This document shows positions 58,230 to 64,000 of a stretch of DNA of 64,000 nt, piece by piece. This stretch comes from Streptomyces griseoluteus (GTDB lineage Bacteria > Actinomycetota > Actinomycetes > Streptomycetales > Streptomycetaceae), in contig JOBE01000031.1 of NCBI GenBank assembly GCA_000717735.1, positions 1 through 64,000 on the forward strand, read 5' to 3'. The position numbers were made by a program, and so were the translations under genes. Positions within the stretch are counted from its first letter, which is position 1, and each line of letters starts with the position of its first letter. The notes beneath the pieces are model-generated. The model had not been told where the DNA came from. It saw nothing but the letters and a program-made list of their open reading frames with translations, and searched no databases.

Positions 58230-60530
58230 TTGAGTCCCCTGGTGAGAACTCCTCTCCTGCCGGCCGCCCTGGCCCTTCTCTCGACTCTGACGCCGATGGC
58301 CTCCGGCGCGGCCCCTGCCGACCCGGCCGTGTCCGCATCCACGGTCGCGCCGGCCCTCGGATCAACCGCCCAGGCCGGAGGGGCGCATCCCGCGCGGTCC
58401 GCTCTCGCTCGACTGCTTCCCCGGCACCACAGGCAGTTCATGCTGGTCCAGGTTCCCCGTCCGCCGTCGGGCGACTACTTCACCGTGGCCGGCGGCGCCG
58501 GTGCCGTCCGGGTGACGGGAACCAGCCCCGCGGTCATCCTCAGGGGCGTCGACCACTACCTCAAGCACACTGCGCGGGTGGACATCGGCTGGCCCGGCCG
58601 GAGCACCTCGCGGCTGCCCGCCGTCCTGCCGGCCCCTCGTGCCACCGTACGCAAGGACGCGTCGGTGACTCACCGGTTCGCCCTCAACGACACCGACGCC
58701 GGGTATTCGGGCCCGTACCGGACCTGGGAGGACTACGAGCGGCAGATCGATCTGCTCGCCCTGCACGGCGTGAACGAGGTCTTCGTACAGACGGGCGCGG
58801 AGGCGGTCTACTTCGACGCGTTCCAGGAGTTCGGCTACTCCAAGGCCGAGATCGAGGCGTGGATCCCCGGCCCGGCCCATCAGCCGTGGTGGCTGATGCA
58901 GAACATGTCCGCCTTCGCGGGCCCGGTGAACGAGGGGCTGATCGACAGGCGCGCCGCTCTGGGCCGCAGGATCGTCGACCGGCTGAAGGAGCTGGGCATG
59001 CGGGCCGTACTGCCCGGCTATTACGGAACCGTCCCACCGGGCTTCGGCGGCAAGAACCCCTCGGCGCGGATCGTGCCGCAGGGCACCTGGGTCGGATTCG
59101 CCCGCCCCGACTGGCTCGACCCGCGCAACGACATGTTCGCGAAGGTGGCGGAGGCCTTCTACCGGCACCAGGAAGCACGTTTCGGCAGCGCCACCATGTT
59201 CAAGATGGATCTGCTGCACGAGGGCGGCAAGGCCGCCGACGTACCGCTCGCCGACGCGGCCGGCGCGGTCATGCGGGAGCTCCAGACCGCTCACCCCGGG
59301 GCCACCTGGGTCCTGCTGGGCTGGCAGGACAACCCGTCGGCCGCCACGCTGAGCGCGGTCGACAAGAGCAGGCTCCTCGTCGTGGACGGCCTGTCCGACC
59401 GCTACGACACGGGCCCCAGCCTCGATCGTGACGCCTCCTGGAGCGGGACGCCGTACGCGTTCGGCGCCATCAGCAACTTCGGTGGGCACACCACGATCGG
59501 TGCCAACACCGCCGTGTGGCTCGACCGCTTCGAGCGGACACGCACCAAGCCGGGCAGCATGCTCCAGGGCATCGCGTACCTGCCGGAAGGCACCGGCACC
59601 AACCCCGCCGCCTTCGAGCTCTTCACCGAACTCGGCTGGTCGCAGGCGCCGATCGACCAGCGGCAGTGGTTCGCCGAGTACGCGGCCCAACGGTACGGGG
59701 GCCACGATCCCCATGCCGCCGCAGCGTGGGAACTGCTGCGCACCGGCCCGTACAGCACGCCGGCCGGGCGCTGGAGCGAACCCCAGGACAGCCTGTTCAC
59801 CGCCCGGCCCAGCCTGACGGCCACCGCTGCCGCCGCCTGGAGCCCCCGGGTGATGCGCTACGACGCCGCGACCGTCCATCGCGCCCTGGCCGAGCTGCTC
59901 CAGGTCGCCCCCGCCCTGCGCACCAGCGACGCCTACCGCTTCGACCTGGTCGACGTGGCCCGGCAGGCGCTGGCGAACCGCAGCCGTGCGCTGCTCCCCG
60001 AGATCAAGTCCGCCTACGACGCGGGGAACCTCGCCGCGTTCCGGTCGCACGCCCAGGAGTGGAAGGACGACATGGCGCTCCTGGACCGGCTGCTCGCCAC
60101 CGACGAACGCTTCCTCCTCGGGCCGTGGCTGGCGGACGCCAGGAGCTGGGGCTCGACGGACGCGGAGCGGGCACTGCTCGAGTACGACGCCCGGTCGATC
60201 CTCACCACGTGGGGTCATCGCTCCGGAAGCGAGGCCGGCCGGCTGCACGACTACGCCAACCGTGAGTGGGCCGGGCTCGTCTCCGGGTTCTACGCGCCGC
60301 GCTGGGAGAGGTACCTGGACAGCCTGGACGCCGCTCTCGTCTCCGGCGACGCCCCCGCGCCCGTCGACTGGTTCCTTCACGACGACGCCTGGAACCGCCG
60401 GCGCGACACCTACGCCACCACGGCGACCGGCGACCCGGAGGTCCAGGCCACCGCCGCGCTCGCCGCGCTGCCGCTTCTGCCGACCGACGGACCAGGCGCC
60501 GGTCCGGGCGCCGGCGTCGACGCCCGGTGA
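58230..60530 (+). CDS. Secreted alpha-N-acetylglucosaminidase (GH89)
   Basis: 766 aa. TTG at 58230 follows GGAG by about five bases; a GTG four codons later is possible. Signal peptide about 1-27. The GH89 core shows NEVFVQTGAEAVYFDAFQEFGYS, PWWLMQNMSAFAGPV, VLPGYYGTVPPGF, MDLLHEGG (probable acid/base Glu), VLLGWQDNP, FGGHTTIGAN and YLPEGTGTNPAAFELFTELGW (probable nucleophile Glu), plus the C-terminal helical domain ending in SGFYAPRWERYLDSL. It should cleave terminal alpha-N-acetylglucosamine from exported glycans, probably for nutrition. It is monocistronic; the next gene has its own promoter. Confidence 0.94.
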   Translation: MSPLVRTPLLPAALALLSTLTPMASGAAPADPAVSASTVAPALGSTAQAGGAHPARSALARLLPRHHRQFMLVQVPRPPSGDYFTVAGGAGAVRVTGTSPAVILRGVDHYLKHTARVDIGWPGRSTSRLPAVLPAPRATVRKDASVTHRFALNDTDAGYSGPYRTWEDYERQIDLLALHGVNEVFVQTGAEAVYFDAFQEFGYSKAEIEAWIPGPAHQPWWLMQNMSAFAGPVNEGLIDRRAALGRRIVDRLKELGMRAVLPGYYGTVPPGFGGKNPSARIVPQGTWVGFARPDWLDPRNDMFAKVAEAFYRHQEARFGSATMFKMDLLHEGGKAADVPLADAAGAVMRELQTAHPGATWVLLGWQDNPSAATLSAVDKSRLLVVDGLSDRYDTGPSLDRDASWSGTPYAFGAISNFGGHTTIGANTAVWLDRFERTRTKPGSMLQGIAYLPEGTGTNPAAFELFTELGWSQAPIDQRQWFAEYAAQRYGGHDPHAAAAWELLRTGPYSTPAGRWSEPQDSLFTARPSLTATAAAAWSPRVMRYDAATVHRALAELLQVAPALRTSDAYRFDLVDVARQALANRSRALLPEIKSAYDAGNLAAFRSHAQEWKDDMALLDRLLATDERFLLGPWLADARSWGSTDAERALLEYDARSILTTWGHRSGSEAGRLHDYANREWAGLVSGFYAPRWERYLDSLDAALVSGDAPAPVDWFLHDDAWNRRRDTYATTATGDPEVQATAALAALPLLPTDGPGAGPGAGVDAR

Positions 60531-60560
60531 GTCGACACAGCGGGAACAGCTCGGACTCGT

Positions 60561-60598
60561 TACCTATTTTGACATACCTATCTTGTCATACCTAGACT
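60561..60598 (+). promoter_or_regulatory. Leaderless promoter built on 14-bp repeats, marR gene
   Basis: Two and a half copies of a 14-base unit stand head to tail: TACCTATTTTGACA (60561), TACCTATCTTGTCA (60575), TACCTAG (60589). They contain a -35 TTGACA (60569-60574) and, 18 bases on, a -10 TAGACT (60593-60598), which places transcription start at the ATG at 60605. There is no ribosome site, so the mRNA is probably leaderless. The repeats are the obvious operator for self-repression. Confidence 0.7.
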
Positions 60599-60604
60599 GG
60601 CGGC

Positions 60605-61078
60605 ATGCCCGACAACCCCGCGTCCCCTCAGGACATCGACCACGTGGCCGCCGGCCTCGTGGCGTGCCTGCCGGCACTGGCGCGGGCCGTGGAACGGCAC
60701 ATCGACCAGGACCCGCCGCTCCCCAAGCCTCCCGAGGCCCAGCTCGCACTGCTGCGGCACGTCCAGGCCCACGACGGCGTCACCGTGCGCGAGAGCGCCG
60801 AGGCCCTGCTGATGAAGCCGAACAACGTCAGCGCGCTGGTCAGGCAGCTGACGGAACAGGGACTCCTTGAGCGTCGGCAGGACGCCTCCGACAAGCGCGT
60901 GGCGCACCTCCACCTGACCGCGACCGCCCGCCGGGAAGTCGCCGAGGTCAACCGCCTCATGGGAGCCCACTTCGCGCGGGCACTGCGCACCATGACCGAG
61001 GGCGAACTCGACGCCCTCGGCTCCGCTCTGGGCGCGCTCCAGTCGCTCAACCGGAACCTGCACCGCCCCGCCCACTGA
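60605..61078 (+). CDS. MarR-family transcriptional regulator
   Basis: 157 aa, normal for the family. The winged-helix part spans about residues 40-110: VRESAEALLMKPNNVSALVRQLTEQGLLERRQDASDKRVAHLHLT, with the wing Asp/Arg (DASDKR) conserved, flanked by dimerisation helices. It likely represses the downstream MFS efflux gene and itself, with derepression by a small molecule. The downstream gene is now interrupted by an integrated element after about 35 codons, so regulator and target have been separated. Confidence 0.93.
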   Translation: MPDNPASPQDIDHVAAGLVACLPALARAVERHIDQDPPLPKPPEAQLALLRHVQAHDGVTVRESAEALLMKPNNVSALVRQLTEQGLLERRQDASDKRVAHLHLTATARREVAEVNRLMGAHFARALRTMTEGELDALGSALGALQSLNRNLHRPAH

Positions 61079-61085
61079 GCACGCG

Positions 61086-61108
61086 CGCCGGATCCCCCGG
61101 GTCCGGCG
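61086..61108 (+). terminator. Hairpin after marR
   Basis: Arms CGCCGGA and TCCGGCG with a C/G-rich 9-base loop, just after the marR stop. It is a possible weak terminator or attenuator before the MFS gene. Confidence 0.45.
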
Positions 61109-61242
61109 TACGGGCTGCCGCGGGGCTCCCTCTCTCGCGCTCCGGTCGTCTGCGTACCGGACGCAGGTTCCGTCGATTCCGCGGACAGGGCACGCCCCGT
61201 CCGCGCCCTTCGTCATGACGTACAAAGGACAGGCGCACCATC

Positions 61243-61368
61243 ATGCCCTCCGGCACCATCAAGTCACCTTCTCTCGCAGCCCCTTCGCCTTCCGTCGACA
61301 AGCCCGGCGGTCCGCGCGCCAACCCGTGGCTCACCTTGATCGCCGTTGGTAATCGAGACTGCAGGTAA
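61243..61368 (+). pseudogene. 5' fragment of an MFS drug-efflux gene, cut by the integrated element
   Basis: ATG with AAAGGA upstream opens a frame ending in RANPWLTLIAV, the usual beginning of the first membrane span of DHA2-type MFS exporters (normally followed by ...FFMxxLDxTIVNVA). Instead the frame runs six foreign codons and stops at TAA (61366-61368). The break coincides with the start of the serine recombinase region. The remainder of the gene should lie at the far end of the element, outside this window. Confidence 0.75.
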
Positions 61369-61390
61369 AGGTCATCGATACAGTGCAGGC
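61340..61390. other. Predicted left attachment junction (attL)
   Basis: The MFS coding match ends within about 61340-61350, and the recombinase ATG follows at 61391. Large serine recombinases usually lie next to their own attachment site, so the crossover core should be here. Which of the central bases is the core cannot be told from one end only. Confidence 0.6.
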
Positions 61391-63037
61391 ATGCCCGTCT
61401 CCCCCGAGTACCTTCACCTCGTCTATCCCGAACTGGCGCCCTTCCCAGCACTCCTGTACGGCCGGAACTCCGTCGACCACACCGGCAACGGTTCCTCCGT
61501 CGCAGACCAACTCCACGACGGCGAGGCCCTCTGCGAGAAGTACGGCTGGCCTATCGCCGACACCTTCCAAGATGCCGGCGTCTCCGCCAGTCGGCACGGC
61601 AGGAAGGTCCGGAAGGACTTCGACGCCCTGATCGAGGCCATCAGGGAGCGACGCGGCCGAATCGTCGTCGCCTTCGAAGCATCGCGCTACTACCGCGACT
61701 TGGAACAGTACGTCCGCCTCCGCAAGGCATGCCAGGAGTCGAACACCCTCCTCTGCTACAACGAAACGATCTACGACCTTTCAAAGCCGGTGGACCGCAA
61801 ACTGACCGCGCAGGATGCCCTCGCCGCGGAGGTAGAAGCCGACAGCATCCAGGAGCGCAACGTCCGGACCGGACGGCGACTGGCCGAACAGGGCAAGCCC
61901 AACGGCAAGCTTTTGTGGGGCTACCAGCGGAAGTACGACGAGCACACAGGCGCCTTGATCGGCCAGTACCTGCACCCCGTGCATGCTCCCCTTGCACGCC
62001 AGGCGTGGGTAGATCTGGACTCCGGCAAGACCCTGCACTCCGTGGCCAAGTGGCTTCGGGAGCTGGGCGAGGAGGCCGCGCGCGCAAACGGAATCCCCTG
62101 GAAGGCGGCCCGCGTACGCGCCATGCTCCTCAACCCCGCCTACCTGGGGAAGAGGACTTTCAAGGGCGAGATCATCGGTGATGCCCAGTGGCCGGCGCTC
62201 CTCGAAGGCCCGGAGGGGGAAGCCCTCTTCTACCGAGTGAAGCAGCGGCTGGAGGATCCGTCGCGGTGGCACGGCAAGGACTCCAAGGTGACCCACCTAC
62301 TCTCGCACCTTGCCCTGTGCGGGGAATGCGGAGACCATGCGCGTCTGATCATGGGAAAGCGCTACGAGGGCAAGATCTTTGCGGTGTGCAGCGTCAAGGG
62401 GGACACCGCCCTCCGTAAGGAACGGCTGGAGGCATACGTCGAGACGGCCGTGCTGGAGTGGCTATCCTCGCCCGCCGCGCGCACCGCGTTCTTCCCCGAT
62501 GACAACGACCGCGCCGTGAAGGCGGAGAAGGCCGGCGTCCGTCTGGAGAAGATGCGCGCCCAGCTACGCGAAGCCCGGAAGCTGGCGTCGAAGTTCGACG
62601 ACGAGACGGGCGACTTCTTCCTGTCGCCTATGGCGCTGGCGCAGGTTGAACGGACCCTGGCGCCGCAGATCAAGGAAGTCGAGCAGCAGATTAGGGAGCT
62701 GACGGCGGGGATCCCTCAGACCCTCCAGGAGCTGATCCTGGGCTCGGACCCGTGGGCGGCATGGTTCGGTGACGAGGAGAAGGGCAATCCTGGGCTGTCC
62801 TTGGAGCAGAAGCGGGAGGTACTCAGGAAGATCGTCACAATCCGACTTTTCAAGGCGTCGGTTCGCGGTGTCCAGAAGATCGAGCCGGGACGGATCACCC
62901 TGTCATTCGCCGGACAGCCGGGGTACGTCGAGAAGCCCATCTCGCTGAAGGAACATGCGCGGCAGCAGCGGGAATCCGCCGTGGTGGCGTTGACGAGCGC
63001 GGCGACGCGGTACCGCCAAGCCGCCGCAAAGCAGTGA
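61391..63037 (+). CDS. Large serine recombinase (integrase)
   Basis: 548 aa from an ATG with GCAGG upstream. The catalytic domain opens with LLYGRNSVDHTG (nucleophile Ser27), VADQLHDGEALCEKYGW, DAGVSASRHGRKVRKDFDALIEAI and an ASRYYRDLEQYVRLR block. The recombinase domain follows (WGYQRKYDEHTGALIG, WLRELGEEAARANGIPWKAARVRAMLLNPAYLGKRTFKGE). Next comes a zinc-ribbon-like LALCGECGD...AVCSVKG, in which the fourth Cys of the usual set is not visible, then a coiled coil (about 370-460). It is of the phiC31/TG1 type in size and order and would integrate and, with a directionality factor, excise the element. Confidence 0.93.
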   Translation: MPVSPEYLHLVYPELAPFPALLYGRNSVDHTGNGSSVADQLHDGEALCEKYGWPIADTFQDAGVSASRHGRKVRKDFDALIEAIRERRGRIVVAFEASRYYRDLEQYVRLRKACQESNTLLCYNETIYDLSKPVDRKLTAQDALAAEVEADSIQERNVRTGRRLAEQGKPNGKLLWGYQRKYDEHTGALIGQYLHPVHAPLARQAWVDLDSGKTLHSVAKWLRELGEEAARANGIPWKAARVRAMLLNPAYLGKRTFKGEIIGDAQWPALLEGPEGEALFYRVKQRLEDPSRWHGKDSKVTHLLSHLALCGECGDHARLIMGKRYEGKIFAVCSVKGDTALRKERLEAYVETAVLEWLSSPAARTAFFPDDNDRAVKAEKAGVRLEKMRAQLREARKLASKFDDETGDFFLSPMALAQVERTLAPQIKEVEQQIRELTAGIPQTLQELILGSDPWAAWFGDEEKGNPGLSLEQKREVLRKIVTIRLFKASVRGVQKIEPGRITLSFAGQPGYVEKPISLKEHARQQRESAVVALTSAATRYRQAAAKQ

Positions 63038-63072
63038 GGGCGCGCGGTGCGTGCAGCACGTCGCGCGCCCTC
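63036..63072 (+). terminator. Strong hairpin terminator behind the integrase
   Basis: Perfect 11-base arms GAGGGCGCGCG and CGCGCGCCCTC, starting within the integrase stop codon. It also lies just past the end of the convergent 77-aa gene, so it can serve both strands. Confidence 0.85.
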
Positions 63073-63086
63073 TGCTCAATTCGGAG

Positions 63087-63320
63087 TCAGGGGAGGCCGG
63101 GTTCCTGGGGACCACCGTTCCAGCCGACGAGGCCGCTGTCGATGAAGTGGCCAAGGACGCTGGCGAGGTCATCGCGGAGCCGTTCGGGGGTGGGCTGGTG
63201 GTCGAGGAGCAGGAGCAGTTCGCCGTCGCGCTCCATCGCCATGGCGGCCATGCCCCCCGGCAGGTCCTCCAGCTCTACTCGTAGCCTCGTCTGCCCCTGC
63301 GGCGCGGCGTCGCCGTTCAC
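63087..63320 (-). CDS. Small acidic protein of unknown function
   Basis: 77 aa from a GTG with GGGGGG upstream. It is rich in Leu and acidic residues: RVELEDLPGGMAAMAMERDGELLLLLDHQPTPERLRDDLASVLGHFIDSG, which reads like a short beta-hairpin followed by a helix. Similar short proteins occur in Streptomyces mobile elements near regulators, but I cannot assign a function. It follows the secreted peptide gene in the same direction, after a gap of about 90 bases. Confidence 0.6.
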   Translation of the reverse strand: MNGDAAPQGQTRLRVELEDLPGGMAAMAMERDGELLLLLDHQPTPERLRDDLASVLGHFIDSGLVGWNGGPQEPGLP

Positions 63321-63412
63321 TCGGCCCCCCTGCTTCGTTGTGATGTCTTCTGAAACGTGCCTGTGGTTCTGGGGCCGCGCGGGTCAGCGATCGAGCGGCG
63401 GTGGCGGGCTGG

Positions 63413-63613
63413 CTAGCCCCAGCCGGTGTCGCCGTTCGTGACGGGGGTTGTCGGGGTGGCCGTGCTGGGGGTGGGGTCGGCCGGCGGGGTGCCCCATCCG
63501 GTGTCCGCCACGGTGGTGTCGTCGGTCGTGGTGGCGGCGGCGGTTCCCACGAGGCCTGCCAGGGCGAGGGCGGTGGCGGCGGCGAGCGCGCGGAGGATCA
63601 GCTTGGGTCGCAT
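63413..63613 (-). CDS. Secreted peptide precursor with two DTGWG motifs
   Basis: 66 aa. ATG at 63613 follows GAGGAAGGA. Residues 1-27 are a signal peptide (two Lys/Arg, Leu/Ala core, cleavage-like TAAAT). The mature part is a short Thr/Pro-rich chain in which DTGWG appears first after VA and again as the last five residues, separated by a Pro/Thr spacer. There is no lipobox, cysteine or membrane segment. The layout of signal, spacer and repeated C-terminal short motif resembles precursors of secreted linear pheromones (inference). It is transcribed away from a LuxR/TrmB-type regulator with about 145 bases between. Confidence 0.75.
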   Translation of the reverse strand: MRPKLILRALAAATALALAGLVGTAAATTTDDTTVADTGWGTPPADPTPSTATPTTPVTNGDTGWG

Positions 63614-63630
63614 GGGGGTCCTTCCTCGGG

Positions 63631-63650
63631 ATTCGCACAGTCATGCGAAT
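63631..63650. promoter_or_regulatory. Inverted repeat ATTCGCA-N6-TGCGAAT between peptide and regulator genes
   Basis: Perfect 7-base arms, 18 bases before the peptide gene's start. A second dyad GATACC-N10-GGTATC lies at 63713-63734, close to the regulator's start. Each divergent gene thus has its own dyad, as expected for a regulator that controls both promoters. Confidence 0.55.
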
Positions 63651-63758
63651 GCGACTAACTGAGAGTACGCTCGCTGATCCGCAGTGCAATGCTCAAGGCA
63701 TATGTTGTTGCGGATACCCGCACTTGCCGGTATCTGAAAGGATGTGAGGGGAGTCACC

Positions 63759-64000
63759 ATGGAGACGGGCGACGAGATCAACCTTCCGGCCGGGACGGAC
63801 GAGACGTACAGCTTGGTCATCGAGGAAAGGCCGATCCCGGACGGCGCGCCCGGACTGAAGGAACTGCAGAGCCTCGGCCTGGTCGCACCGAACCCCGTGC
63901 GGCCCGGAAGGTACGTTGCGCTAGACGCCCAACTCGCCATCGGACACCTGATGGCCGCCGAACAGACGACGCTCCGTCGCACCGCCCAACGCATGGCCAA
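63759..64000 (+). CDS. LuxR/TrmB-type transcriptional regulator (3' end outside window)
   Basis: 80 codons are visible from an ATG behind GAGGGGAG. The fragment LKELQSLGLVAPNPVRPGRYVALDAQLAIGHLMAAEQTTLRRTAQRMA matches the linker between a TrmB-like winged helix and a helical region. This is the usual N-terminal half of Streptomyces regulators that end in a LuxR helix-turn-helix. The first about 30 residues are a shortened version of the usual winged helix. The DNA-binding C terminus is not in the window, so the assignment is by N-terminal resemblance. Confidence 0.6.
   Translation, partial: METGDEINLPAGTDETYSLVIEERPIPDGAPGLKELQSLGLVAPNPVRPGRYVALDAQLAIGHLMAAEQTTLRRTAQRMA

Overview
The window is high-GC DNA with actinomycete codon bias, GTG/TTG starts, leaderless or polypurine ribosome sites and rare in-frame TTA codons. 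All of this points to Streptomyces or a close relative. It falls into three parts.

(1) Bases 1 to about 36,500, minus strand: most of a calcium-dependent-type lipopeptide assembly line. Transcription runs right to left: a fatty acyl-AMP ligase (36299-34503), a stand-alone acyl carrier protein (34326-34048), then three NRPS genes joined by 4-nt and 1-nt overlaps. NRPS 1 has five modules (C-A-T, C-A-T-E, C-A-T, C-A-T, C-A-MT-T), NRPS 2 has two (C-A-T twice), and NRPS 3 has C-A-T-E, C-A-T, C and then leaves the window at base 1. Specificity residues read by eye suggest acyl-Trp?, D-Asx/Glx, Asx, Thr, N-methyl-Gly, Ala, Asp, D-Lys/Orn, Asp. The Asp-X-Asp stretch, the embedded N-methyltransferase in module 5 and the gene breaks after modules 5 and 7 match what I recall of the A54145 (lpt) layout better than daptomycin (dpt).

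(2) About 36.5 to 61.3 kb: a patchwork flank. It holds decayed insertion-sequence and gene remnants (IS701-type and ISL3-type transposases, TetR, lipoprotein, NmrA and kinase fragments) between intact housekeeping or accessory genes. The intact genes are a MazF-like toxin, a secreted FG-GAP protein, an alpha/beta hydrolase, PpnP, a DUF427 protein, a DUF4232 lipoprotein, a ComB-like protein, a PAS/SpoIIE phosphatase, a four-gene nickel/peptide-type ABC importer behind a Zur-like box, a VWA protein, a GH89 alpha-N-acetylglucosaminidase and a leaderless MarR regulator.

(3) 61.35 to 64.0 kb: the left end of an integrated element. A large serine recombinase lies directly behind the first about 35 codons of an MFS drug-efflux gene, so the element appears to have split that gene and separated it from its MarR regulator. 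Behind the integrase are a strong terminator, a small acidic protein, and a divergent pair: a 66-aa secreted peptide precursor carrying the pentapeptide DTGWG twice (once at its extreme C terminus), and a LuxR/TrmB-type regulator truncated by the window end. This pair, with an inverted repeat between them, is the best candidate here for an undescribed peptide-signalling cassette.
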